NCBI RefSeq assembly: GCF_001724715.1
Contig: NZ_MEFG01000019.1
Location: forward strand, 1-64,000
Length of the DNA stretch: 64,000 bases
DNA from: Sphingomonas sp. SCN 67-18
GTDB lineage: Bacteria > Pseudomonadota > Alphaproteobacteria > Sphingomonadales > Sphingomonadaceae
Direction: 5' to 3'
Made by a program: the position numbers and the translations under genes. The notes under the pieces are model-generated. The model was not told where the DNA came from. It searched no databases and was given only the letters and a program-made list of their open reading frames with translations. Within the stretch, counting starts at the first letter, position 1, and each line of letters starts with the position of its first letter. Positions 47,110-55,196 of this stretch are shown here, piece by piece.

Positions 47110-47436
47110 ATGTTGAAAAGAAGTCACCTCTGCGTCCTGGCAGCTACCGTAGCATTGGCTTTCTCAACCGGGCTGACCGCCCAAGAAACGAAGGAAGATC
47201 CCGGCAAGGCGCTGGTCGATCAGCGCTGCACCGTGTGCCATGAGATCACGACCATTAATTCCCAACATCTTAGCGAAAGCGGGTGGAAGGAAATCGTTGA
47301 TCGCATGGTCCTTTATGGAGCGCAGGCGAATGACGAAGAGCAGGCCTCGATCCTCCATTATCTGACGACCACTTATGGGGCCGCTTCCGTGTCCTCCGCG
47401 TCTCCCGTCCACGCTGCGGCCAAGCCGCAGCCTTGA
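47110..47436 (+). CDS. Small exported c-type cytochrome
   Basis: A 108-residue protein with a signal peptide (cleavage near GLTAQ) and one haem-attachment motif CTVCH in the mature N-terminus. The sequence VDQRCTVCHEITTINSQHL followed by SGWKEIVDRMV is characteristic of short haem-binding domains found with quinoprotein or amine dehydrogenases; Met in DRMVLYG is a possible sixth ligand. The C-terminus is Ala/Ser/Pro-rich. In this cluster it could accept electrons from an exported dehydrogenase, with the beta-propeller proteins as candidates; that link is inference. Confidence 0.85.
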   Translation: MLKRSHLCVLAATVALAFSTGLTAQETKEDPGKALVDQRCTVCHEITTINSQHLSESGWKEIVDRMVLYGAQANDEEQASILHYLTTTYGAASVSSASPVHAAAKPQP

Positions 47437-47532
47437 CGGGACAGGCAGTCCGCTTGCCTTAGCGCAGCGCCACGGAAGCCCCCTGCCGGGTCGCCAGTCA
47501 GTTCAGAACAGACTTGGAAGGGACAATATTCC

Positions 47533-47844
47533 ATGACGTTAGCTACCGAGACCATCCAGAACCAGGAGCGGGCGCCGCAGCACGTGTTCCGGCCCGGCAA
47601 CCGGGCCGGCCACGCCCCGCAATATGGCAATGGCAACATCATCCATACGGACAATCCGCGGCTGAGCTATGTCCACCCGCGCACGGTGGAGAAACTGGGC
47701 GGCAAGCTGCGCGCGCAGACCGCCGAATGCGTGATGAACACGTTCGGCATCAGCGTGAACACCTGGGTGAAAATGCGCAAGGGCATGCCGATCCGCAAAT
47801 CCGTGGCCGAACGGCTGTTGAAGCGTTTCGAGATGGACCTTTGA
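47533..47844 (+). CDS. Small protein with HTH-like C-terminus, unknown function
   Basis: I do not recognise a named family. The 103-residue protein has no signal peptide. The N-terminal half is polar and Asn/His-rich (RPGNRAGHAPQYGNGNI). The C-terminal ~45 residues (ECVMNTFGISVNTWVKMRKG followed by PIRKSVAERLLKRF) read like a helix-turn-helix in which the second helix begins at SVNTWVK, and Arg/Lys richness fits DNA binding. Its stop overlaps the TTG start of the next cytochrome gene, so the two are translationally coupled. A regulator of the electron-transfer genes is one option. Confidence 0.6.
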   Translation: MTLATETIQNQERAPQHVFRPGNRAGHAPQYGNGNIIHTDNPRLSYVHPRTVEKLGGKLRAQTAECVMNTFGISVNTWVKMRKGMPIRKSVAERLLKRFEMDL

Positions 47845-48236
47845 GCCGCGCGCCCCTGGCCATCGTCGCGTTGCTGGCGGCGCAGGCGTCCGCCGTCCAT
47901 GCGGAGGCCGCCCTGGACGCGGCCAACGGCAAGAAATTGTTCGTCAAATGCGCGCTGTGCCACAATGCGGACAGCCCGGCGGCGAAGCTTGGCCCTTCCC
48001 TTCAGGGCATCGTCAACCGCAAGGTGGCGATCGTCGCCGGCTATGCCTATTCACCGGCGATGAAGGCCGCGAGCCTCAGTTGGACGAAGCAGAATCTCGA
48101 CAAGTTCATCACCGCGCCTGGCAAGATGATCACCGGCACCAAGATGGTGTTCGCCGGCATCGGCGCAGCGAATGAACGCGCCGACATCATCGCCTATCTC
48201 GAATCCGTCTCCGCGCCGGCCCGGAAGCCGCGCTGA
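47841..48236 (+). CDS. Class I cytochrome c (c2-like)
   Basis: A 131-residue periplasmic cytochrome. The TTG start at 47841 overlaps the previous stop and gives a compact signal peptide ending VHAEA. The mature protein shows GKKLFVKCALCHN (haem motif CALCH), LGPSLQGIVNRKVA, YSPAMKAASLSWTKQNLDKFI and GTKMVFAGI with the axial Met, the full order of a soluble class I cytochrome c. It is probably a mobile carrier between the cluster's dehydrogenase activity and the terminal oxidase. It converges with ilvE; only 6 bases separate the stops. Confidence 0.9.
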   Translation: MSRAPLAIVALLAAQASAVHAEAALDAANGKKLFVKCALCHNADSPAAKLGPSLQGIVNRKVAIVAGYAYSPAMKAASLSWTKQNLDKFITAPGKMITGTKMVFAGIGAANERADIIAYLESVSAPARKPR

Positions 48237-48242
48237 ACCGCC

Positions 48243-49328
48243 TCAGCCGACGCGGTGCAGCCAGTTACGGCTGTCCGTCCGGCTTCCCCGCTGAATGCCG
48301 ACAAGCGCCTCGCGCAGCTGCGCGGTGACCAGTCCCTCACCGCCATTGCCGATGGTGAAGCTGCCCCCGGCCGACCGGACCTCGCCGATCGCGGAAACCA
48401 CCGCCGCCGTGCCGCAGGCGAATGTCTCGCGCAGCCGCCCGCTCGCCGCATCGGCCGCCCATTGATCGAAGGCATAGGGTGTTTCGGACACCGTCATCCC
48501 GGCCTCGCGCGCCAACTCGATGATCGAGGCGCGGGTGATGCCCGGCAAAATGGTCCCGCCCAGCGGCGGCGTGACGATCGATCCGTCATCCATCACGAAG
48601 AAGATGTTCATGCCGCCCAGTTCCTCGATCCAGCGGTGCTCGACCGCGTCGAGAAAGACCACCTGGTCGCATTCGTGGCGGATCGCCTCGGCCTGCGCCA
48701 CCAGGCTGGCCGCATAGTTGCCGCCGCACTTGGCCGCGCCGGTGCCGCCCCGCGCCGCGCGGGTATATTGATCAGAAACCCAGACTGTCACCGCCTTGCG
48801 TCCGCCCTTGAAATAGGGGCCGACCGGGCAGGCGATGACGCAGAATATATATTCGGACGCCGGCCTGACCCCGAGGAAGGTCTCGCTGGCGAACATGAAG
48901 GGGCGCAGATAAAGGCTGCCATCCCCGCCCGGGATCCAGGCGCCGTCGATGGCGACCAGCGCGTCCACGGCCTGCAGGAACAGCGCCTCCGGCAAGGCGG
49001 GCATCGCCATCCGCTCAGCGGATTCGGCGAAACGCCGGGCGTTTTCCGCCGGGCGGAACAGCGCCACCGCGCCATCCTCCGTCCGATAGGCCTTCATGCC
49101 CTCGAATATCTCCTGGGCGTAATGCAGCACGGCGCAGGCGGGATCGAGCGAGAAAGGACCGCGCGGACGTACCTGAGCGTCGTGCCAGCCGAGCCCGGCG
49201 CTCCAGTTGATCGTCACCATATGGTCGGTGAACGCGCGCCCGAACCCCGGATCCGCCAAAATCCCGTCCCGTTCGGCCGTAGGAACCGGGTTGTCGTTAC
49301 GGGTGATCGCGAAGGTGGCGCTGTCCAT
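48243..49328 (-). CDS. ilvE: Branched-chain amino-acid aminotransferase
   Basis: PLP-dependent fold-type IV aminotransferase carrying out the last step of Ile, Leu and Val synthesis with glutamate as donor. The 361-residue protein has the active-site lysine in GGTGAAKCGGNYAASL and the cofactor loops RPFMFASE and EELGGMNIFFV; the long type (about 360 residues, HYAQEIFEGMKAYR) matches eukaryotic-like BCATs common in Alphaproteobacteria. A GTG three bases before the ATG is an alternative start. It marks the return to core genes after the catabolic cluster. Confidence 0.94.
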   Translation of the reverse strand: MDSATFAITRNDNPVPTAERDGILADPGFGRAFTDHMVTINWSAGLGWHDAQVRPRGPFSLDPACAVLHYAQEIFEGMKAYRTEDGAVALFRPAENARRFAESAERMAMPALPEALFLQAVDALVAIDGAWIPGGDGSLYLRPFMFASETFLGVRPASEYIFCVIACPVGPYFKGGRKAVTVWVSDQYTRAARGGTGAAKCGGNYAASLVAQAEAIRHECDQVVFLDAVEHRWIEELGGMNIFFVMDDGSIVTPPLGGTILPGITRASIIELAREAGMTVSETPYAFDQWAADAASGRLRETFACGTAAVVSAIGEVRSAGGSFTIGNGGEGLVTAQLREALVGIQRGSRTDSRNWLHRVG

Positions 49329-49438
49329 CACTGCACTTTCTCAAGGTCAAGGCGATTGCTGTTCATGCCCTATGCCGACAGCGCAGGGGATGAAAAGGGT
49401 CGCGGGAAAAATTTCTGGAAAGGCAGGGCGGCAAGGCC

Positions 49439-50083
49439 CTAGCGCCGGATGCCCAGCAGCCATGGTTTGGGCCGCCCCGTCGGCTTCGGCGTCCCGTCCA
49501 GCCGGCGCGCGGTGATGATGCTCACCGGGCGGCGGATCATCTGCCCCTTCATTGCGCCCGATCCGCCAGCGGTGGGCAGGGCAAGGATGCGCCGCACCGT
49601 CGCCATGCCGGATACGACACGGCCGAATGCGGCATAGCCTTCATAATCGCCGCGCGCATCCATGTTCGGGGTCGCGCCGACCGTCAGGAAGAAATTGCCG
49701 CCGGCCGAGTCCGCCTCGCTGCGCCGCGCCATGGATATCGTCGCATCGAGATGGCTGATCCCGGTGCGGGTGGTGGGTTCATGCGAAAAGGGCGGCAGGA
49801 TGCGGCGCGCATCCGTGCTGATACCGCCCTGGATGAAGCCGTAGCGCGGATCGGTCTTGCGCCGCGCGGCGCGGTAGAAGCTGGTGCCGTCGAAACGCTC
49901 GTCATCGACATAGGCGAGGAAATTGGCGCTGGTCTTTGGCGCGCGCCGGGTATCGAGCGCAACGACGATCGGCCCCTCCGACGTCACGATGCGCACCCGC
50001 ACGATGCCCGCGGACTGGGCAAGGGTCGGTGCCGCCGTCACCATGGCGGCCAGTGCGGCGATCAAGGCAAGGAAAAGACGCAT
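49439..50083 (-). CDS. Exported cyclophilin-type peptidyl-prolyl isomerase
   Basis: Periplasmic folding catalyst of 214 residues: signal peptide (MRLFLALIAALAAMVTAAPTL) and one cyclophilin domain. Domain landmarks are IVVALDTRRAPKTSANFLAYV, FDGTSFYRAARR with the catalytic Arg region, YGFIQGG, and GGNFFLTVG. Residues usually forming the cyclosporin pocket are partly replaced, as in many bacterial exported forms. A GTG at 50092 would add three residues. The C-terminus carries a basic tail (PKPTGRPKPWLLGIRR). Confidence 0.9.
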   Translation of the reverse strand: MRLFLALIAALAAMVTAAPTLAQSAGIVRVRIVTSEGPIVVALDTRRAPKTSANFLAYVDDERFDGTSFYRAARRKTDPRYGFIQGGISTDARRILPPFSHEPTTRTGISHLDATISMARRSEADSAGGNFFLTVGATPNMDARGDYEGYAAFGRVVSGMATVRRILALPTAGGSGAMKGQMIRRPVSIITARRLDGTPKPTGRPKPWLLGIRR

Positions 50084-50159
50084 CGGCGACACGAAACTCG
50101 ACAGGAAAGCTCCGGCGCGGCGCTAAAGCCTCGGTCGCCCGCCTGCAAGTTCCTTGTCT

Positions 50160-51194
50160 TCAGGCTGCCAGCAGCGCGGCCTCGTCGCTGAGATGCGGCC
50201 TGAGCCCCGCCAGAAACTGGTCGGTGCAGCTTTCCCAGTCATAGAGGCGCGCGGCGGCGGCGCAGGCGGACGCGTCCGCCGTCAACGCCCTGCCGATGGC
50301 CACGGCCAGATCGTCATGCAGCGCGCCGATGGCTGCGTCGCCGATGACGTCCAGCGGCCCGCGCACCGGATAGGCCGCCACCGGCACGCCGCTGGCCAGC
50401 GCCTCGATCATCACAAGGCCGAACGTGTCGGTCAGGCTCGGGAAAACCAGCACGTCCGCCGCACGATAGGCCGCCGCAAGCATATCGCCGTGCAACGCGC
50501 CGAGGAAATGGGCTTCGGGATAGGCGCGCTGCAACCGCTCCCGCGCCGGCCCGTCGCCGACGATCACCTTTGCGCCCGTCACCCGGGCGTCGAGAAACGC
50601 CTCGATATTCTTTTCCACCGCCACCCGGCCGACATGCAGCATCACCGGGCCTTCAAGGTCCGCCAACAGGGGATAAAGCGGCCCATGCGGCGAGAATTGC
50701 GCCAGGTCCACGCCGCGCGACCAGCGGTGGGTGCGGGCGATGCCCCTGCCCCGCAGCTCGTCGATCAGCCCGTCCGTCGCGGCGAAAACGGCGGCCGCCG
50801 GGCCGTGGAAGCGGCGCACCGCCGGCCAGAACCAGTCCGCGGGCAGGCCGGTGCGCAACGCCAGATATTCGGGAAAGCGCGTGTGGAAGGAGGTGGTGAA
50901 CGGCATGGCCTTCGCCAGGCACCAGCGCCGCGCGGCCCAGCCCAGCGGGCCTTCCGTCGCGATATGCACCGCGTGCGGGGCAAAGGCGTCCAGACGCCGC
51001 TCCACCGCGCGGCGGCACTGCACCGCCATGCGGATTTCCGGATAGCCCGGGCAGGCGATGGTGGTGAACTGATCGGGCGTGACCAGCTCCACCGGGTGCC
51101 GGCGGCGGCGCAGGCAGGCGATGGTCGCCTGCAGCGTGCGGACCACGCCGTTGACCTGCGGCGCCCATGCGTCGCTGACCAGCGCGATCCTCAT
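50160..51194 (-). CDS. GT4-family glycosyltransferase
   Basis: A 344-residue retaining glycosyltransferase of GT-B fold. The N-terminal domain starts IALVSDAWAPQVNGVVRTLQ, typical of enzymes related to mannosyl- or glucosyl-transferases for glycolipids. The C-terminal nucleotide-sugar site has VGDGPARERL, LHGDMLAAAYRAADVLVFPS and EALASGVPVAAYPV. Its start overlaps the metallophosphoesterase stop by four bases, so the pair is coupled. This pairing recurs in Alphaproteobacteria and points to envelope lipid or glycolipid synthesis; acceptor and donor sugar are not determined. Confidence 0.9.
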   Translation of the reverse strand: MRIALVSDAWAPQVNGVVRTLQATIACLRRRRHPVELVTPDQFTTIACPGYPEIRMAVQCRRAVERRLDAFAPHAVHIATEGPLGWAARRWCLAKAMPFTTSFHTRFPEYLALRTGLPADWFWPAVRRFHGPAAAVFAATDGLIDELRGRGIARTHRWSRGVDLAQFSPHGPLYPLLADLEGPVMLHVGRVAVEKNIEAFLDARVTGAKVIVGDGPARERLQRAYPEAHFLGALHGDMLAAAYRAADVLVFPSLTDTFGLVMIEALASGVPVAAYPVRGPLDVIGDAAIGALHDDLAVAIGRALTADASACAAAARLYDWESCTDQFLAGLRPHLSDEAALLAA

Positions 51195-52117
51195 GCCGGC
51201 ACCATCGCGCGGGGCGCAGCCTTGTCGGCGTTCTTCGCCAGATTTCTGGCCCTGGCGGCCCAGTCCACTATTTCCATGCGCCCGTCGGCATGTTCGGCCA
51301 GCGCCGTGCAGCTCTCCACCCAGTCGCCGTCATTATAATAGACGATATCGCCGAAACGGCGGATCTCGGCGGTGTGGATATGGCCGCACACCACGCCGTC
51401 CACGCCCCGTTCCGCCGCCGCATGGGCCACCGCCTCCTCGAAGGAGGAAATGAAGGACACGGCGTTCTTGACGCGCTTCTTCATATGCGCCGCCAGCGAC
51501 CAGTAAGGCAGGCCGAAGCGGCGGCGCACCGCGTTGAACAGCGCATTGCCCTTCAGCAGCAGCGTGTAGGCCGAGTCCCCGAGGAAGGCGAGCCAGCGGG
51601 CATAGAGCACCACCGCGTCGAAGGCGTCGCCATGGACGACCAGCAAGCGCCGCCCGTCTGCGGTGACGTGGATATCCTCGGCGCGCAACTCGATGCCGCC
51701 GAATTCCAGCCCGACATAGTCGCGGAAAACCTCGTCATGATTGCCGGGGACATAGACGACGCGGGTGCCGATATGGGCGAGCTTCAGCAGGCAACGGACC
51801 ACGTCGTTATGGCGTTCGGGCCAGTACCAGCCCTTGCGGATCCGCCACCCGTCAATGATGTCGCCGGCCAGGTACAGCGTCTCGCACTCGATGGAGCGCA
51901 GGAAATCGAGCAGCAGGTCCGCCTTGCACCCCGATGTGCCCAGATGAAGGTCGGAAATCCAGACCGTGCGGAAGGAAAGCCGCGCCCGCGCGCTATCCCG
52001 CCCGCTGCCCGTGGCGATCCAGTCCGGCAATGGGCCGCGCACCAGATCGTTCCTGTTGCGGCCCGGCATTTCCCGGCGGCGGCGGGCTTCCGCCGGCCGA
52101 TGTGCTGAGGATGGCAT
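51191..52117 (-). CDS. Metallophosphoesterase, UDP-2,3-diacylglucosamine diphosphatase (LpxH)-like
   Basis: Up to 308 residues. The metallophosphoesterase motifs are complete: WISDLHLG, GDIIDGW, VPGNHDE, VVHGDAFD and CGHIHTAE, with LpxH-like features such as the RWLAFLGDSAYTLLLKGN helical region. LpxH relatives cleave UDP-diacylglucosamine in lipid A synthesis; the coupled glycosyltransferase makes an envelope lipid substrate likely. The start is uncertain: ATG 52117 gives an Arg-rich extension, and ATG 52069 would begin at PGRNRNDLV, closer to usual family length. Confidence 0.85.
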   Translation of the reverse strand: MPSSAHRPAEARRRREMPGRNRNDLVRGPLPDWIATGSGRDSARARLSFRTVWISDLHLGTSGCKADLLLDFLRSIECETLYLAGDIIDGWRIRKGWYWPERHNDVVRCLLKLAHIGTRVVYVPGNHDEVFRDYVGLEFGGIELRAEDIHVTADGRRLLVVHGDAFDAVVLYARWLAFLGDSAYTLLLKGNALFNAVRRRFGLPYWSLAAHMKKRVKNAVSFISSFEEAVAHAAAERGVDGVVCGHIHTAEIRRFGDIVYYNDGDWVESCTALAEHADGRMEIVDWAARARNLAKNADKAAPRAMVPA

Positions 52118-52236
52118 GTCCGTTATCGCCCCCCGACAATGCGGAAACCGGAGCGGTGTCCGCCTGGCCGGGGCGTTAACCCACGATCAAGACAGCGGGA
52201 TAACGGTTGCGTGTCGGTTCTGTGAAATCGCCCGCA

Positions 52237-52659
52237 TCAGAGCAGCGCGTCGAGCAGGCCGATCAGCGGTTTGTCCGCCGGGGGCATGTCCAGCCCGTGC
52301 AGTTCCACCGGGCGCACCCAGCGCAGCGCACTTGCGTCCAGCGCGCGGGGAATGCCGCGCCATTTTCGGCAGACATAGAGCAGCAGGACGAGATGCCGCG
52401 CGCCCAGCGACTCGCTGGCGAAACCTGCGGGGGCAAGGCAGGCATGGTCGGTATCGATGCCCAGTTCCTCGGCCAGTTCGCGGATCAACGCGCGCTCGGG
52501 CGTCTCGCCGCGCTCCACCTTGCCCCCCGGAAACTCCCACAATCCCGCCATTGCGCGGCCAGCGGGACGCTGCTGCACCAGCACCCGGCCGTCAGTATCG
52601 ATCAACGCGACGGCAACCACGAATAAATAGTCCAGATCGGTTCGATCGGGCCCGGGCAT
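52237..52659 (-). CDS. MutT-type 8-oxo-dGTP diphosphatase (Nudix)
   Basis: A 140-residue Nudix hydrolase that sanitises the nucleotide pool. The Nudix box is complete (GGKVERGETPERALIRELAEE ending EELGI, spacing G-x5-E-x7-RE-x2-EE). FPGG precedes it, and RWVRPVELHGLDMPPADKPLI is the usual MutT C-terminus. ATG 52659 is preferred over the GTG at 52665 because AAGGAAG is then 5 bases upstream. Confidence 0.9.
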   Translation of the reverse strand: MPGPDRTDLDYLFVVAVALIDTDGRVLVQQRPAGRAMAGLWEFPGGKVERGETPERALIRELAEELGIDTDHACLAPAGFASESLGARHLVLLLYVCRKWRGIPRALDASALRWVRPVELHGLDMPPADKPLIGLLDALL

Positions 52660-52730
52660 AAGCACTTCCTTAACCAGCCTGTCGGTAATTCCTGTTCAAT
52701 TGGACGACGAAGCGGATCGGAGCCAGTGGA

Positions 52731-52904
52731 ATGTATAACATCGCCATCAGGCTGATGGCCTGTCGTCGTGCCGCGACGGCCATCGAATATGGCCTCGTGG
52801 CGTGCATGATATCGCTCGCCATCATCAGCGCGCTCACCGCCTTTGCGGATGCCGGCGTGGGCATGTGGAACGACATCTCCACAAAGGTAGCCGACGCTGG
52901 GTAA
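52731..52904 (+). CDS. Flp/Fap-type pilin, divergent copy
   Basis: A 57-residue pilin-like protein of the tight-adherence (Tad) type. It has a short basic leader (MYNIAIRLMACRRA), the class IVb motif ATAIEYGLVA and a following hydrophobic helix with a C-terminal polar tail (GVGMWNDISTKVADAG). The prepilin cleavage position holds Ala where Flp pilins normally have Gly, so processing by the Tad prepilin peptidase is in doubt. It lies 141 bases upstream of a canonical flp gene. No other tad/cpa genes are in the window, which is common because pilin genes can be detached. Confidence 0.8.
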   Translation: MYNIAIRLMACRRAATAIEYGLVACMISLAIISALTAFADAGVGMWNDISTKVADAG

Positions 52905-53045
52905 ACCGCGCGTTAATGCCGATTCTTCCTCCCGTTTAAGCTTTTCGAAACCAGCATTGCCTATGCCGGCCCATGCCGACCTCTACGGAACACAAAGGGA
53001 GGTTGGCCGGGTAGCTGACGTATATTTGGATCAAGGAGACCGAAC

Positions 53046-53207
53046 ATGAAGTTGATGCGCAAGATTCTCGGCAACAAGAAGGGTGCCACCGCGATCGAAT
53101 ACGGCCTGATCGCCGCTCTGATCGCTGTCGCCGCCATCGGTGCGATGGGCAGCCTCGGCAACCAGCTGAAGACGACCTTCAACAATGCAACGGATGCGAT
53201 GAAGTAA
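53046..53207 (+). CDS. Flp/Fap-type pilin
   Basis: A 53-residue pilin subunit of Tad pili. The leader MKLMRKILGNKKG ends in the Gly expected before the cleavage site; the mature protein begins ATAIEYGLIAALIAVAAIG, the canonical Flp motif with Glu5 and Tyr6. AGGAG is 7 bases upstream of the start. A strong terminator follows 52 bases after the stop, consistent with an abundant monocistronic message. Assembly genes are not in the window. Confidence 0.92.
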   Translation: MKLMRKILGNKKGATAIEYGLIAALIAVAAIGAMGSLGNQLKTTFNNATDAMK

Positions 53208-53258
53208 TCGACGGCGGAAACGCCTTGATTGCTTGAGCATCGCTCATGGCAGAAGAGA

Positions 53259-53291
53259 CCGGGCGGTGGGGGCTTCCACCGCCCGGTTTTT
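53259..53291 (+). terminator. Rho-independent terminator after the flp pilin gene
   Basis: Perfect 11-base stem (53259-53269 with 53276-53286), loop GGGCTT, then five T residues. It separates the pilin gene from convergent accA. Confidence 0.95.
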
Positions 53292-53296
53292 AATGC

Positions 53297-54244
53297 TCAG
53301 AGCGCGCCCATCGCCAGGAACTTGCTGCGTCGGTCCGCCCGGACGGCGTCCGGTGAAAGACCGGAGAGCGAATCCAGCGCGTCGCCGATGACCGATCCGA
53401 GCATGTCGATGGCCGCCGCCGGATCGCGGTGCGCGCCGCCCATCGGCTCCGGCACGATCCGGTCGATCACGCCCAGCCGCTCAAGATCGGCCGCGGTCAC
53501 CTTCATCGCCTCGGCCGCGTCGGGCGCACGATCGGCCGTCCGCCACAGGATCGAGGCGCAGCCTTCGGGCGAAATCACTGAATAGACGGCATGTTCGAAC
53601 ATCAGGATGCGATTGGCGGCCGCCAGCGCCACCGCGCCGCCCGATCCGCCTTCGCCGACGATCGCCGCAACCATCGGCACGCCGAGCGCGAGACATTGCT
53701 CGGTGGAGCGCGCGATCGCCTCCGCCTGCCCCCGCTCCTCGGCCTGAACGCCCGGGAAAGCGCCTGACGTGTCCACCAGCGTCACCACCGGGATGTTGAA
53801 GCGATCCGCCAGCTGCATCAGCCGGATCGCCTTCCTGTACCCCTCCGGTTTGCCCATGCCGAAATTATGGCGCAGCCGGCTGGCGGTATCGTCGCCCTTT
53901 TCATGGCCGATCACCATGACGCGGCGCCCGCCGAGACGGCCCAGCCCGCCCAGGATCGCCTGATCGTCGGCAAAGGCGCGGTCGCCGGCCAGCGGCATGA
54001 AATCGTCGATCAGCCGCGCGACATAATGGCGGAAATGCGGGCGCTCCGGGTGGCGGGCCACCTGCGTCTTCTGCCAGGGCGTCAGCCTGGCATAGGTGTC
54101 GCGCAGCAGCTTGTCGGATTTCGCCTGGAGCCGCGCCACCTCCGCATCGATGTCGACAGGTCCGGAATCGGCGGTTTCCCGCAATTCGGTGACACGCGCC
54201 TGCAATTCGGCGATCGGTTTTTCAAAGTCGAGAAAACTGGTCAT
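53297..54244 (-). CDS. accA: Acetyl-CoA carboxylase carboxyltransferase subunit alpha
   Basis: Alpha subunit of the carboxyltransferase that makes malonyl-CoA for fatty-acid synthesis. The 315-residue protein shows [18 protein letters not shown] at the N-terminus, [16 protein letters not shown], the crotonase-like oxyanion segments [11 protein letters not shown] and [12 protein letters not shown], and [14 protein letters not shown]. Length is normal. It is downstream of xerD on the same strand with a 34-base gap and may share its transcript. Confidence 0.96.
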   Translation of the reverse strand: MTSFLDFEKPIAELQARVTELRETADSGPVDIDAEVARLQAKSDKLLRDTYARLTPWQKTQVARHPERPHFRHYVARLIDDFMPLAGDRAFADDQAILGGLGRLGGRRVMVIGHEKGDDTASRLRHNFGMGKPEGYRKAIRLMQLADRFNIPVVTLVDTSGAFPGVQAEERGQAEAIARSTEQCLALGVPMVAAIVGEGGSGGAVALAAANRILMFEHAVYSVISPEGCASILWRTADRAPDAAEAMKVTAADLERLGVIDRIVPEPMGGAHRDPAAAIDMLGSVIGDALDSLSGLSPDAVRADRRSKFLAMGAL

Positions 54245-54278
54245 GTGCGCGCGGAATTAGGCGCAGCCGCCCCGCGCG

Positions 54279-55196
54279 TCAACGCGTGCCGTCCTGCGGC
54301 GCATCCGCCAGCGGGTGACGGCTGTTGACCAGTTCCACCAACCGGCGGCTGTCGACATGGGTATAGATCTGCGTCGTGGCGATGTCGGCATGGCCCAGCA
54401 TCGCCTGCAGGGCGCGCAAGTCCGCCCCGCCTTCCAGCAGGTGCGTGGCAAAGGCATGGCGCAGCACATGGGGGCTGACCCGTTCCGGCGGGACGCCTGC
54501 ATCCGCCGCCAGTGCCTTCACCATCTGGTAGAGCCGGATGCGGCTGAGGTGGTTGCGCCCGGACGGGAACAGCCATGGCGAGTCCGCCGCAACATGCGCC
54601 CGCCACGCCGCCACCGCGGCCCGTGCCCGGTCCGACACCGGTACCAGCCGCTCGCGCCCGCCCTTGCCCTTCAGGATCAGGAACGGCCGGTCGGCCGCCA
54701 CCGCATTGCGCGGCAGGGACACAAGCTCCGTCGCGCGCAAGCCCGATCCGTAAAGCAGCTCGATCAGGGCCGAGAGGCGCAAGGCATCACCATCCGTATC
54801 GCCATCCGAAGACGCGATGCGCCGGCCGATCTCGTCGAACAGCCGGGCCATGTCGCCATGGTCGAGCACATGGGGCAGCGGGCGGACGGCGGTGGGGCGC
54901 GGGAGCGCCGGACCCGGATCGTCCTCGCGCAGCCCTTCTTCCACCAGAAAGGCGTAGAAGCGCCTCAGCGCAGCCGCCTTGCGCGCCACGGTGGATCGGG
55001 CCAGCGGCCGCCATTCATCGCCCAGCCGCGCCAGCGCCGCCGCATTTGCCTCCGCCAGCCCGCCGTTTAGAACGGCCGATGCGCCCATCAGGTCGGTGCG
55101 ATAGGCGGTGACGGTATTGGCCGCCGCCCCCGCCTCCGCCGTCATCATCTCCAGAAAACGGTCGATCAGCCGGACATCCTGGCCGCCCGCGCTCAC
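54279..55196 (-). CDS. xerD: Tyrosine recombinase XerD
   Basis: Chromosome-dimer-resolution recombinase acting at dif with XerC. The 305 residues comprise the N-terminal SAM-like core-binding domain and the catalytic domain with the conserved Arg in YGSGLRATELVSL, Lys in KGKGGRERLV, HVLRHAFATHLL, and the LGHADIATTQIYTHV segment carrying the last His and the Tyr nucleophile. The GTG start overlaps the previous gene's stop (GTGA). It sits between aroK and accA as in other Alphaproteobacteria, so it is the housekeeping enzyme, not a phage integrase. Confidence 0.93.
   Translation of the reverse strand: MSAGGQDVRLIDRFLEMMTAEAGAAANTVTAYRTDLMGASAVLNGGLAEANAAALARLGDEWRPLARSTVARKAAALRRFYAFLVEEGLREDDPGPALPRPTAVRPLPHVLDHGDMARLFDEIGRRIASSDGDTDGDALRLSALIELLYGSGLRATELVSLPRNAVAADRPFLILKGKGGRERLVPVSDRARAAVAAWRAHVAADSPWLFPSGRNHLSRIRLYQMVKALAADAGVPPERVSPHVLRHAFATHLLEGGADLRALQAMLGHADIATTQIYTHVDSRRLVELVNSRHPLADAPQDGTR

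Noticed and set aside
54279-55196. Tyrosine recombinase as a sign of a mobile element
   Set aside because: Length, motifs and position between aroK and accA are those of housekeeping XerD; no excisionase, att repeats or phage genes are nearby.
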